This document shows positions 42,931 through 51,171 of a DNA stretch of 64,000 nt, one piece after another. The stretch is from Candidatus Sulfotelmatobacter sp. (GTDB lineage Bacteria; Vulcanimicrobiota; Vulcanimicrobiia; Vulcanimicrobiales; Vulcanimicrobiaceae), in the NCBI GenBank assembly GCA_035504415.1, contig DATJRY010000011.1:648170-712169 (forward strand), in the 5' to 3' direction. Made by a program: the position numbers and the translations under genes. Numbering within the stretch: the first letter of the stretch is position 1; every line of letters starts with the position of its first letter. The notes below the pieces were generated by a model, which worked only from the letters and a program-made list of their open reading frames with translations, was not told where the DNA came from and ran no database searches.

Positions 42931-43464
42931 TTAGTGCGCGGGGAGGCTCTTGAGGGCCGCCAGCGCCCTGTCGATGTGCGGCAGCGGCTCCATGTCGGTG
43001 TACGCCTCGACGATCTGCCCGCTCGGCGCGATCACGTACGAGGTGCGGTTGGCGTACTGGTCGTTGATCTTCGCATCGTACTCGGCCGCGATCTTCAGGG
43101 TGGGATCGCTGGCGACCAGGAAGTTCGACCGGCACTCCTGGGTCGAAAACTTCTTCTGGGTCTCGATGTCGTCCGCACTCACCCCGATCACCGTCGCGCC
43201 GAGCTTCTTGAAGTCAGCGATATGATCAGAGAAGGCATGCGCCTCGATGGTGCAGCCTTTGGTGAACGACTTTGGGAAGAAGTACAAAACCACGGGCCCA
43301 TTGGCCAGTGCAGCCCGGAGATCAAACGTCTGTACATCACCACCGAGGGCGGCAAGCGCGGTGAACTCGGGCGCTTTGGCGCCATCAGTTAGTTGAGCGC
43401 TCGCTGGTGCTGAGAGGGCCACGGCGGCCGTGGCGAGGATCGGCACAATCATCGAAACACGCAT
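42931..43464 (-). CDS. exported peroxiredoxin (BCP/PrxQ-like)
   Basis: A 177-residue peroxiredoxin with a cleavable signal peptide (cleavage likely after ALSAPASA). The peroxidatic Cys is C71 in FPKSFTKGC, and C111 in STQEC may resolve it. It is closely similar to the anchored peroxiredoxin at 38507, sharing ADDIETQKKFSTQEC-type stretches, so the two arose by duplication. One is anchored and this one is free outside the membrane. It is the last core-type gene before the defence island. Confidence 0.88.
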   Translation of the reverse strand: MRVSMIVPILATAAVALSAPASAQLTDGAKAPEFTALAALGGDVQTFDLRAALANGPVVLYFFPKSFTKGCTIEAHAFSDHIADFKKLGATVIGVSADDIETQKKFSTQECRSNFLVASDPTLKIAAEYDAKINDQYANRTSYVIAPSGQIVEAYTDMEPLPHIDRALAALKSLPAH

Positions 43465-44045
43465 GACGTATCACGCCTTCGCGATCAGCATAGCAATACC
43501 CATCATCGCGCCGAAAGTCTGAGCGATCTCTGAATGGCCTCGGCGCGCGCGGAACTCGACAGTAAGTATATCGAAGCCAGTAAACCGTGCCAAGCGCACT
43601 TGCGGCAGGGATCCTCAAAGATGTGTTCGACCATTCCGGTCACCAACACCGGCGTAGAACCTCGCGTGTTGCATCTGAAAAGTCGCGACTTCCGCTATCG
43701 ACGCTAATACCGACCGCGCGTGCCGCGTCGTGAGCCGTGCTCGCAGGACTAGGCACCTCGAGCTCTCCGCCGCCGCTCGGCCAGGCCGAGCCACGCCGTT
43801 GTCGCTACCCCCAAGTTGCGGCAGACGCGTACTGTCGACCTACCGCATCGGACCAATCAGTAGGCACCGGCTGTCGCACAGATCTGCTCGCTAGCCGATC
43901 GTCTACCAAGCCCGAAACGCCGAGCGTCGCGCGCCCAACCCGTTTCGAAATCCCGCCCCGCATCCACCCGGAGGTTCGCGGCTCGACGCTATTTGTCGTG
44001 AGCTACGTCGTGATTTGTAGCGTTAGCCAAAGTGCTGCCTCGAGA
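43465..44045. other. intergenic stretch at the left edge of the defence island
   Basis: About 580 bases hold no convincing gene. A minus-strand frame at 43471-43599 could encode a 42-residue peptide (GTG, weak GAGGAT upstream) but has no further support. A plus-strand open frame at 43737-44069 is low-complexity and unconvincing. No tRNA, integrase or terminal repeat was recognised. Base composition drops toward the island on the right. Confidence 0.5.
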
Positions 44046-44507
44046 TCATCGAGGGTAGTGCGGCATTAATTCTCGAGCGTACCTAAGCTCCACCTGTGCC
44101 TCTCGCTGGCTCTGGAAACCGATCAGCGTGCTTCCGGATCCGAGCTCAAAAACCCAATCCAGGCATCCGCCACACGGCATAAAGAAGTCGCGCTCCGCGA
44201 CGATAAGCATCGCGACAACCGTATTATCACCACCGGTGACCATCGACGTCAGCGCATTAACCTCTGCATGCACATCGTGGCATCGAAAGCGATGCTCAAC
44301 ATTACAGCCAGCATATAAACGCCCCGACGCAGAGAGCACGGCTGATCCTACTCGCGTTCTTCCAATCACATGCGCATTGTCTCGCGCATTCCACGCGGCG
44401 GCACTCAGCGCGTGCAGCGCCTCGGCGAAAGCCTCGCGGGCCGGTTCAATTGGCGCCATAGAGCCCACGCAAGTCGTATCCGAGCCGCTCCCAAAGTCGT
44501 TTACCAT
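44046..44507 (-). CDS. cytidine deaminase-like protein of a candidate defence operon
   Basis: A 153-residue zinc deaminase of the CDA fold. The zinc and catalytic motifs are complete: HAE at 80-82 (VHAEVNAL) and PCGGC at 111-115. The length is slightly above housekeeping cytidine deaminases because of a 20-residue N-terminal extension. The ATG at 44507 shares one base with the NTPase stop (TGATG), so it is translated together with that gene. Placement behind a STAND NTPase suggests a nucleotide- or nucleoside-directed effector rather than pyrimidine salvage (inference). Confidence 0.85.
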   Translation of the reverse strand: MVNDFGSGSDTTCVGSMAPIEPAREAFAEALHALSAAAWNARDNAHVIGRTRVGSAVLSASGRLYAGCNVEHRFRCHDVHAEVNALTSMVTGGDNTVVAMLIVAERDFFMPCGGCLDWVFELGSGSTLIGFQSQREAQVELRYARELMPHYPR

Positions 44508-46450
44508 CAATTGATGGTATCGAGCTCGTAGAATGCCTCGACTACGCTCATCGCCTGAGTGAGCCAGTCAGCCGGAGCTCTGTTTGGCTCAATCGCCACA
44601 GCTGCTTTAAGCTCGCGAACCACCCGGTCTTGTGCAAGCAACTCACCAGCATGATCTCGAATCCACCGCATAACAGAAGATCTCAGCTCAGAGCTCCCGA
44701 GAGCCGCTATCTCGACCAATGCACGTATTGCCCCGTAGCGAACCCACTTGTCGATATCGCTCAATAGCGTCTTTTCCAGAGTTTCGGCAGTTTTGGGATC
44801 GGGATCGAGCCCTAGAGCATGGACAATCCTCCAGCGAACGGTGCTATTCGGGCTTTTAAGCTTAGATATGAGGTTATCGCGAAGAGATTGCTCGAGCGGA
44901 TTCCGCCTAACCGCGTTTGCGAAGGTCCAACCAATTATGTCATCAGCTGCAATTAGTTGTGCAGCCTCGCCCGGCTCGAACAAACTCTTTCCGGAAAATA
45001 ATAGCTTCCATTCGTTAAACCAGCCCGTGGCCAAATCCGAGGTGGGCGGAGTCGCGTCGACGAGCCTGACGACGTCTCCTATTTCTGTCGCGCTTAGGAA
45101 AGGCCCAGCAGAAGATGACGGGAAAAGGCTAAGCGCGTCCCGAGCGCGAGTCGCCGTTGCCGTGATCAGATCCCATCGTCTTATTGCCAGCATGGCTAAC
45201 ATGACGATCTCCATCTCCGTAGTTACGCGCCCTTGTGGAGAATCCGGCGTCCTCCCTTCAGAGAGAGCATACGCAGCTCCGTAAATATTCCAATCGTATA
45301 TACGTCGCACGAACGCGTCGGCCGTTGCGACATCTTGAATCTGCTGAAGCGCGAGGGCCAGAGCATCGAATGAACTTGCGCTAAACGTTATCGCATCGAG
45401 GAAGTCATTGCTCCAGCGCTTTGAATCCGCGACCACAAAGGCTGCCGCAAGGAAGTCATGATTGAGATGATGATCAAAAGTAGCACGATCACCATCGACG
45501 AGAAGTCGACCACTACTTGTCAACTTCTCTGCGGCACTTGTACCAGCACTGGCCAAGAACGCCTCGAACGGAAACGTACGGGATGCGAATTCTCGGTACG
45601 CTAGAAATGCAGCCTTCGAAGCGCTGATCAACTCAGTCGAATCAAGGCCAGCGTGGTTTACAAATAGATCACGAATTAGCGCTGCCAGACTTGTCGCTTC
45701 GCTACCGGCACCAAGCAACGCGTCGAGGAAATACGGATTTGTGAGCATCGCCCGCGCATCACGATCGCCTGTATCAAAGCGCGCGCTATTTCCCACCTTT
45801 TCCTGAAGCAAGCGCCGAACCTGTTCGTCGTCAATAGGAAGTATTGATGCCAAGTGCCAGCGCTCCACGTCGGGAAACGATCTGCGGACAAGGCGGTCGG
45901 CGACGATTGTGCCCGTGTTGGGAGAATAGCGAATGAATTGCTCCAGCGCTTCGAGCACTTGCTGCCCTGCCGTTGCAGGCACTTCGTTCAGACCGTCGAC
46001 GAGAATAAGTCGCTGCACATGCGGGGGCAACGCGGCCAGGCGGCGGACACTAAGCTCACCGGAGCCAAGGCGTGAAAGCAAGAAGTCGACGCGCTCGGTT
46101 GCACTAAGAAGAAGGTTCCATTCGTCAACATCTGAACGGCTCCAGCGTTTCATATCTATGATGGTAACGATATCGCCGTGCTCTAATCGTGAACGCGCTA
46201 GACGACGAAGGGCAACGGATTTAGCTCCGCCGCCTCTGCCGGAGAGAATCACGCGACCCGCGACAAGCGCACCTTCGGCGAGCGTCGAAGCTTCCGTTTC
46301 CGCGTCGGGCTGACCAGCAAATAACTGCTCGTAAGAAGCAAACCAGCCGATCCTATATGTGAATTCGGGAGTCGGCAACGGAAATGTTGATGCAGCCCGG
46401 AGAAGGCTCTCGCGAAGATCAAGCAGAGCAGTGCCGTCCGTGGGCCTCAT
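44507..46450 (-). CDS. NACHT-type STAND NTPase with HEAT-like repeats, candidate defence sensor
   Basis: A 647-residue P-loop NTPase. Walker A is GRGGGAKS (71-78), and Walker B LILVDGLNEV (148-157) has the NACHT-style D-G-x-N/D-E ending. A helical region follows, and the last 120 residues contain HEAT-like units (VRWRIVHALG, VRYGAIRALVEIA). This sensor-ATPase-repeat layout is that of STAND immune proteins, which oligomerise on detecting a phage or stress signal. It lacks a fused effector; the genes on both sides encode candidate effectors. It is coupled to both neighbours (ATGA upstream, TGATG downstream). Confidence 0.83.
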   Translation of the reverse strand: MRPTDGTALLDLRESLLRAASTFPLPTPEFTYRIGWFASYEQLFAGQPDAETEASTLAEGALVAGRVILSGRGGGAKSVALRRLARSRLEHGDIVTIIDMKRWSRSDVDEWNLLLSATERVDFLLSRLGSGELSVRRLAALPPHVQRLILVDGLNEVPATAGQQVLEALEQFIRYSPNTGTIVADRLVRRSFPDVERWHLASILPIDDEQVRRLLQEKVGNSARFDTGDRDARAMLTNPYFLDALLGAGSEATSLAALIRDLFVNHAGLDSTELISASKAAFLAYREFASRTFPFEAFLASAGTSAAEKLTSSGRLLVDGDRATFDHHLNHDFLAAAFVVADSKRWSNDFLDAITFSASSFDALALALQQIQDVATADAFVRRIYDWNIYGAAYALSEGRTPDSPQGRVTTEMEIVMLAMLAIRRWDLITATATRARDALSLFPSSSAGPFLSATEIGDVVRLVDATPPTSDLATGWFNEWKLLFSGKSLFEPGEAAQLIAADDIIGWTFANAVRRNPLEQSLRDNLISKLKSPNSTVRWRIVHALGLDPDPKTAETLEKTLLSDIDKWVRYGAIRALVEIAALGSSELRSSVMRWIRDHAGELLAQDRVVRELKAAVAIEPNRAPADWLTQAMSVVEAFYELDTIN

Positions 46451-47316
46451 TTCTCTAATCTGCTGAAGGCGTCGCGCTCACTAAAGTGGACTTGCAAAGC
46501 GTCTGTGATTGCGCGGGCGAATGAGAGGGCAGCACTAGCGGCGTAATCTGTCCAAGCATCGCGGTCAGCATTGCTAGTCTTAGCGTTTACGAAATCTGAA
46601 ATCCCGCGAATAGTTAGGAACTGCGGGTTATAATCTACAGAACATCGTGCTTCACATATGGCACTGGCGACGCCGTATGATTCCATCTCAAAGGCGATTA
46701 CTTTATCGAAAAGCTCTAGGAGTTTAATCTGGTGTTCGCCAGCGTAATCGGCAAAAATCTTCTCACCTGCCGCAACGTTGCCCACATGAATACTGGGATG
46801 GATGTTCTTTTGATCCGGCCGCGCCCGTTCGATATGTTCATGCCAGCGTTTCTCCGTGCTTACCGACGTAACGAAATTCATTCGCAGATGCATCGACGGA
46901 TGGTCGTATGCAATTTTACGCGGAATGATCTTATTGTCCGTCAGCTTCGCATATTCGACATAGTCTATGTAGTCGGCGATAATCACGTCTCCTAAATTCA
47001 GCTGCTCGCTTTTCTTCGCGTCCTCTTTCTGCTGCACGCCGCCGGCGGTGCCCGCCAAAAATATGTATTCCGGGCGCCACGCCTCAATTAGTCGCGACGC
47101 GGTTTGCGAAGCTGGCAGGTTCGAACGACTGCTCGCCTGGCAGACAACCACGTGAGGTTGACCTGTGTCTTCAGATGGCGCCAGGAAATATGGCGTCCCG
47201 TGGAGTGCAGCGCTGACGCCAAAGATCCGTCGCGCGTGGTCGAACTCTTCGTGCGTGATGGTAATAATGCCGATTCTAGCCTGTCCGAGTCGGCGTCTCT
47301 CGAACTGAAAGCTCAT
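46447..47316 (-). CDS. nucleoside phosphorylase/nucleosidase-like protein of a candidate defence operon
   Basis: A 289-residue member of the PNP/MTAN phosphorylase superfamily. Conserved elements are in place: GIITITHEEF near the start, LAGTAGGV (87-94), VAAGEKIFAD, the purine-nucleoside-binding FEMES (209-213) and RGISDF (237-242) with the catalytic Asp. Such domains occur as effectors in STAND and other antiphage systems, where they destroy purine nucleotides. The ATG at 47316 has a purine-rich AGGTGGGA just upstream. It is the first gene of the three-gene operon and overlaps the NTPase start as ATGA. Confidence 0.87.
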   Translation of the reverse strand: MSFQFERRRLGQARIGIITITHEEFDHARRIFGVSAALHGTPYFLAPSEDTGQPHVVVCQASSRSNLPASQTASRLIEAWRPEYIFLAGTAGGVQQKEDAKKSEQLNLGDVIIADYIDYVEYAKLTDNKIIPRKIAYDHPSMHLRMNFVTSVSTEKRWHEHIERARPDQKNIHPSIHVGNVAAGEKIFADYAGEHQIKLLELFDKVIAFEMESYGVASAICEARCSVDYNPQFLTIRGISDFVNAKTSNADRDAWTDYAASAALSFARAITDALQVHFSERDAFSRLEK

Positions 47317-47701
47317 ATTCCCACCTGCGACATTGCATCGCCACGATAGGCTAACGCAGTGACAGCTGCCTGGCATCTCCGCCGCCCCGGCAAGTTCTGT
47401 CGCCTGGCTTATACGCGCTACGCGTTCGATCCCGGCCGGAAGCTGCCTAAGGCTCCGATTCTGTCGACCGCTCAGTTTAGCCGTCCGCATTGATGTCGAA
47501 CCGGTCCGCATAGGCCCGAAGCGCGATCGGAGCGCAGATTACGCCGCGCTTCCCCACCAGCCCGCAGGGTACGCCAACTCGACCCGGGTCTCACGCTACA
47601 GAGACGGCGCAGGCCATAAACCTTGGCCGCGTCGCCATTGACCGCACAGGAGCTCGAATCGGACAGCCCGACGGCGCCATCGACGCTGACGCGCCGACTA
47701 T
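47317..47701. other. intergenic stretch between the two halves of the defence island
   Basis: About 385 bases with no open frame that looks like protein on either strand. It should contain the promoter of the phosphorylase-NTPase-deaminase operon, but I see no strong -35/-10 pair. It also has no repeats long enough to report. Confidence 0.5.
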
Positions 47702-47875
47702 TTAGCGATTCCTGAGGGCTTCCTTAGCCGCTTGCTCTGCAGCAAGGCGAACGAATTCGCTTACGCCTTGCTTCGACGCCTCCGCCCCACGCCTAATCAG
47801 CTCTTTTTGATCTCTACTGACCTTGATCTCGATGCGAAAGCGATCTCGAGGAGAGCTAGGAACCGACTCTTCCAT
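47702..47875 (-). CDS. orphan ribbon-helix-helix (DUF1778-like) protein
   Basis: A 57-residue protein. RFRIEIKVSRDQKELIRRGAE followed by GVSEFVRLAAEQAAKEAL is the ribbon-helix-helix pattern of DUF1778 (TacA-type) antitoxins. GGAAGG lies 8 bases upstream of ATG 47875. The acetyltransferase toxin normally downstream of such genes is absent; the next minus-strand gene is the phosphorylase nearly 400 bases away. It sits about 125 bases from the methyltransferase promoter on the opposite strand, so it may act as a controller of the restriction-modification locus or be a relic. Confidence 0.72.
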   Translation of the reverse strand: MEESVPSSPRDRFRIEIKVSRDQKELIRRGAEASKQGVSEFVRLAAEQAAKEALRNR

Positions 47876-47999
47876 AAGGTCAGCCTTCCCACGTGGAGCA
47901 TCTCTTTCATCCCCAAATTCCTCAGATGTCCCCCCGTTGAGAGGAGCGCTCTACCCCAGGCGGCGATCAGCAACAGCGCAGCAAAATCGTGCCGAACAC

Positions 48000-48056
48000 T
48001 TGTTTGGCGCACGAGCTCTGGATATACTGTGGACAATTCCCGGGATATCTTCCCGG
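48000..48056 (+). promoter_or_regulatory. promoter and inverted repeat upstream of the first methyltransferase gene
   Basis: TTGTTT (48000-48005) and TATACT (48023-48028) have a 17-base spacer. Downstream, CCGGGA and TCCCGG (48040-48056, 5-base spacer) form an inverted repeat that also contains the perfect palindrome TCCCGGGA (48038-48045). A controller protein could bind here. Confidence 0.55.
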
Positions 48057-48074
48057 ATCTCGAGGAGAATCGCC

Positions 48075-49232
48075 ATCGCCGACAAGAGGCCGGTTACGCC
48101 TGGTAACCGTCGGATTCACCGTGCGCCGCACCGTCTCTATGTTGCCGACCTCTTCGCGGGCGCGGGCGGCCTGACCGAGGGATTCCGGCAAGCGGGATTC
48201 ACTCCTATTGCCGCCGTCGAGTTCGATAAATGGGCAGCATGTACGTACGCTGCCAATTTCGGTGAGCACGTAATGGCGTGCCCAATTGAAGAAGTTGTCG
48301 TTAGTCGACTGCACGATCATCTAGTCTGGTCTGGTCGAGACGTAAGCGGCCAGCCGCTTCGGTTCGAGACGCCGGAGATCGACGTGTTAGTCGGCGGGCC
48401 GCCGTGCCAGGGCTTCTCGCCCCTCGGCAGGATGAATGATTGGGACTATAACGACCCCCGTAACAAGCTGTGGAGAGAATACGCGCGCGTGCTGGAAATT
48501 GTGCTCCCGAGAGCGTTCGTGTTGGAAAACGTGCCAGAGTTACTTAAGTCGAGCGAGTTTGAACGACTTCGTCGGCACGTCAAGAAGCTCGGATATTCTG
48601 TGAAGTCCGAAGTGCTTAACGCATCGTTTTACGGTGTTCCGCAAGCGCGTCGTCGCGCGATCGTGGTCGGTAGCCGTGTAGGTATGGCGTCGCTACCCGT
48701 TCCTATTCTTGAACATCGTCCGACTGTACGCGGCGCTATCGGCGATCTACCGCTCCTCCCAAACGGAGACAATTGGCACATTGCCCGCAATCCCACGCCT
48801 AAGTCGCGTGAGCGCTACGCGGCGGTGCCGCAAGGTGGTAATCGCTTCGACCTAATGCGGAATCGGCCCGACATAACGCCGAAATGCTGGCTGAACAAGA
48901 AGTCTGGAAGCACCGACGTCTTCGGGCGTATGTGGTGGGATGAACCCGCGCCTACCATTCGAACCGAATTCTTCAAGCCTGAGAAGGGTCGCTACCTACA
49001 CCCTGAGGCGCACCGCCCGATAACGATCAGAGAGGCCGCTCGCCTTCAGACCTTCCCGGACGAATTCGCCTTCGTCGGCTCAAATGTACAGGTCGCTAAG
49101 CAGATCGGAAACGCGGTCCCGGTAGAGTTGGGGCGAAGGATCGCGATCCACGTTCGATCAACGGTTCTTGCGGGTGTCCAACAAGAGCAGCAAGCAACCC
49201 CCATCAAAGAACGACAAAAGGCCGCTCCGTAG
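48075..49232 (+). CDS. DNA (cytosine-5) methyltransferase, first of two
   Basis: A C5 methyltransferase of about 385 residues. Motif I is DLFAGAGG (25-32), the catalytic Cys is C111 in GGPPCQGFS, motif VI is ENVPE and motif VIII is QARRRAI. The target-recognition region (NRFDLMRNRPDITP to TDVFGRM) is almost identical to that of the second methyltransferase at 51172. No ATG, GTG or TTG fits. CGAGGAGA (48061-48068) is followed about 7 bases later by an in-frame ATC at 48075, which I propose as the start. It is first in the HNH-Vsr-endonuclease operon. Confidence 0.9.
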   Translation: MADKRPVTPGNRRIHRAPHRLYVADLFAGAGGLTEGFRQAGFTPIAAVEFDKWAACTYAANFGEHVMACPIEEVVVSRLHDHLVWSGRDVSGQPLRFETPEIDVLVGGPPCQGFSPLGRMNDWDYNDPRNKLWREYARVLEIVLPRAFVLENVPELLKSSEFERLRRHVKKLGYSVKSEVLNASFYGVPQARRRAIVVGSRVGMASLPVPILEHRPTVRGAIGDLPLLPNGDNWHIARNPTPKSRERYAAVPQGGNRFDLMRNRPDITPKCWLNKKSGSTDVFGRMWWDEPAPTIRTEFFKPEKGRYLHPEAHRPITIREAARLQTFPDEFAFVGSNVQVAKQIGNAVPVELGRRIAIHVRSTVLAGVQQEQQATPIKERQKAAP

Positions 49233-49797
49233 AAATGACGTCGATCGTGCGCGGCTCCTAGAATTCTTCCTCGCGAACCCCGAGCGCCCGCTGAAGAACG
49301 CGGAGCTTGCTACGATGCTTGGTGCCAGCCGAGGGGATAGCTGGACTCGGCGCCTCCGTGAACTTCGGAAGGCAAAGTTCGGAGGATACACGATTCTCAG
49401 CGCACGCGACCGCGCTGACTTGCGTCCAGACGAATACTGGTTCCCCACGCAAGCGCGGAGGACACCCCAAAATGCCGCTGGCGTTTCAAACCGCCTTCGC
49501 GGCGAAGTATTCGCGCGCGACGCTTACACCTGCCAGTCGTGTGGAATTGCCCGTGGCCAACGCTACGACAATGGACGGACGGTAACGCTGCACATCGGTC
49601 ACAACAAAGCCGAATCGCATGGGGGCGCAACCGAGATGGGAAACTGCATCACCCTATGCGCCCGATGTAACGAGGCGGAGTCGAATGTAGGGCCGGATCG
49701 ACCGAACCTCAATAAGACAATGGCGCAGGTTCGTAGGCTGCCCCGATTTGAGCAAAAGGAGATCTTTGAGTTCCTCAAATCCGTGTTCGACAAATGA
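49174..49797 (+). CDS. HNH endonuclease
   Basis: A protein of about 207 residues. The first 90 residues look like a winged-helix DNA-binding domain (LLEFFLANPERPLKNAELAT). The second part is an HNH nuclease: CQSC zinc pair, LHIGHNKAESHGG with the catalytic His, Asn in MGNCITLC, and LCARCNEAES. It overlaps the methyltransferase end by about 60 bases. GTG 49174 or TTG 49168 may be the start; neither has a clear ribosome-binding site. It may be a second restriction nuclease or an accessory nicking enzyme of the locus. Confidence 0.85.
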   Translation: MSNKSSKQPPSKNDKRPLRRNDVDRARLLEFFLANPERPLKNAELATMLGASRGDSWTRRLRELRKAKFGGYTILSARDRADLRPDEYWFPTQARRTPQNAAGVSNRLRGEVFARDAYTCQSCGIARGQRYDNGRTVTLHIGHNKAESHGGATEMGNCITLCARCNEAESNVGPDRPNLNKTMAQVRRLPRFEQKEIFEFLKSVFDK

Positions 49798-50186
49798 CGA
49801 AGTCGGAGCAAATGTCGCGCGTTCGGACGCGTCACACAGCCGCGGAAATGGTCGTGCGACACGCACTTTCCGCGCGGGGCGTCCGCTATCGACTTCACCG
49901 TCCCGACCTGCCGGGGAAGCCCGACCTCTACGTCGCTCGTCTGCACCTCGCCATCTTCGTCAATGGATGCTTTTGGCACGGGCACGATTGTCGGCGCGGC
50001 GCGCTACCCGTGACAAACCGCGAATTTTGGGAGAGCAAGATCACGCGCAATCGCACTCGTGACGCAGATGTGTTCGCTCAACTCGCCGAGCGTGGAATCG
50101 CCACTATGACGGTATGGCAGTGCGAGCTGAAACTAGCCGAATCCATTGCTGACGGAGTCGCGGCGAAGTATCGGAGATCCCAATGA
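49794..50186 (+). CDS. vsr: very short patch repair endonuclease
   Basis: A 130-residue Vsr endonuclease. Landmarks are the N-terminal RTRHTAAEMVVRHAL, LPGKPDLYVARLHLAIFVNG with the catalytic Asp, and FWHGHDC with zinc ligands. Vsr nicks beside T:G mismatches that arise when 5-methylcytosine deaminates, so it protects sites modified by the neighbouring C5 methyltransferases. It is joined to genes on both sides by ATGA overlaps. Confidence 0.95.
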   Translation: MTKSEQMSRVRTRHTAAEMVVRHALSARGVRYRLHRPDLPGKPDLYVARLHLAIFVNGCFWHGHDCRRGALPVTNREFWESKITRNRTRDADVFAQLAERGIATMTVWQCELKLAESIADGVAAKYRRSQ

Positions 50187-51079
50187 ACGACCTACTTCCG
50201 CAGCTTGCTCAGGCACGCGCAGATTTCCTGAGCCAGATCAAGACAAGCATCTTGTGGGTGAAGCCAAAGTCGGGCTTGAAACGATCAATCGTTAGTCGAC
50301 TCGGCCCACACGTCGACGGTGCAGTGAGCGTAGCCGACGTCGACAACGCTTCGTCTGTCGCCATTTCATGGGAGTGGGCCTCGAGACTGTCGGGGGAGTT
50401 TGCCGCATCGGAGCCTGCTCAGGATTCGGGAAAGCTATTCCAGTTCGCAGTTCGTGATTTCTTGGAGCGCGGTTTCGGCCTCGGCGCCGAAATTCGCCCT
50501 GGTAATTGGCATTGGAAGACGGAGTTCGGTATCTCTAATTTTGACCAATATGCACACATGAACGACATTCGCACCGCCCTGGAGGCCAATAAGGAGCTGC
50601 GGACAATCTTTTCCGAGCAGTTCATCGTAAAGCCGGATATCGTCGTGTATCGCAGCCCGTTGCGTGGAGAAGATGTTGGTCGACAAGACGGGGCTCCCGT
50701 CGGAAACCTCTCTCCGCTGCTTGATGATGCTCAGCTCAGTCATGGACATCCACTTCTTCACGCGAGCGTCTCGTGCAAGATTACGATGCGTTCTGACCGT
50801 GCTCAAAATACACGAACGGAGGCACTGAACCTTCTGCGTAATCGCAAGGGGAGAGCGCCGTCAATCGTTGCGGTTACGGCCGAGCCGCTGCCCACGCGTT
50901 TATCTTCGCTCGCTCTCGGAACTGGCGACGTCGATTTCGTGTATCACGCTGCGCTGCCAGAGCTACGCGAAGCCCTTACCGCGATCGGCAATGAGGATCA
51001 ATTGGATATGCTTAACACCATCGTCCATGGACGACGTCTCCGCGACATTTCCGATCTAGTTCTCGACCTGCTTATCTAA
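50183..51079 (+). CDS. NgoMIV-family type II restriction endonuclease
   Basis: A 298-residue restriction enzyme of the NgoMIV family. The active site fits the family spacing: D152 in KPDIVV, K199 in SCK 47 residues later, and E213 after a further 14 (D-x46-K-x13-E). The stretches LRNRKGRAPSIVAVTAEPLP and LGTGDVDFVYH are also typical. NgoMIV cuts G/CCGGC; the same or a related site is expected here. It ends the methyltransferase-HNH-Vsr operon and is convergent to the second methyltransferase. Confidence 0.9.
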   Translation: MNDLLPQLAQARADFLSQIKTSILWVKPKSGLKRSIVSRLGPHVDGAVSVADVDNASSVAISWEWASRLSGEFAASEPAQDSGKLFQFAVRDFLERGFGLGAEIRPGNWHWKTEFGISNFDQYAHMNDIRTALEANKELRTIFSEQFIVKPDIVVYRSPLRGEDVGRQDGAPVGNLSPLLDDAQLSHGHPLLHASVSCKITMRSDRAQNTRTEALNLLRNRKGRAPSIVAVTAEPLPTRLSSLALGTGDVDFVYHAALPELREALTAIGNEDQLDMLNTIVHGRRLRDISDLVLDLLI

Positions 51080-51171
51080 CGGGTAATCCCGCTTGGGCCA
51101 ACACGAAGTCCCAGTGGCCCGGTTCGGAAATAATTGCGGGCCTAGCTCGATGGTCAACCCTGAACGCTTCG

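Noticed and set aside
43471..43599. Possible 42-residue minus-strand peptide ending in TFGAMMGIAMLIAKA
   Set aside because: The tail looks protein-like, but the start is a weak GTG and there is no supporting context; too little to call a gene.
43737..44069. Possible 110-residue plus-strand gene at the island edge
   Set aside because: Low-complexity Ser/Pro/Arg composition, no ribosome-binding site and no family resemblance.
47732..48106. 124-codon plus-strand frame upstream of the methyltransferase
   Set aside because: It overlaps the ribbon-helix-helix gene on the other strand, which has a clear family pattern and ribosome-binding site.
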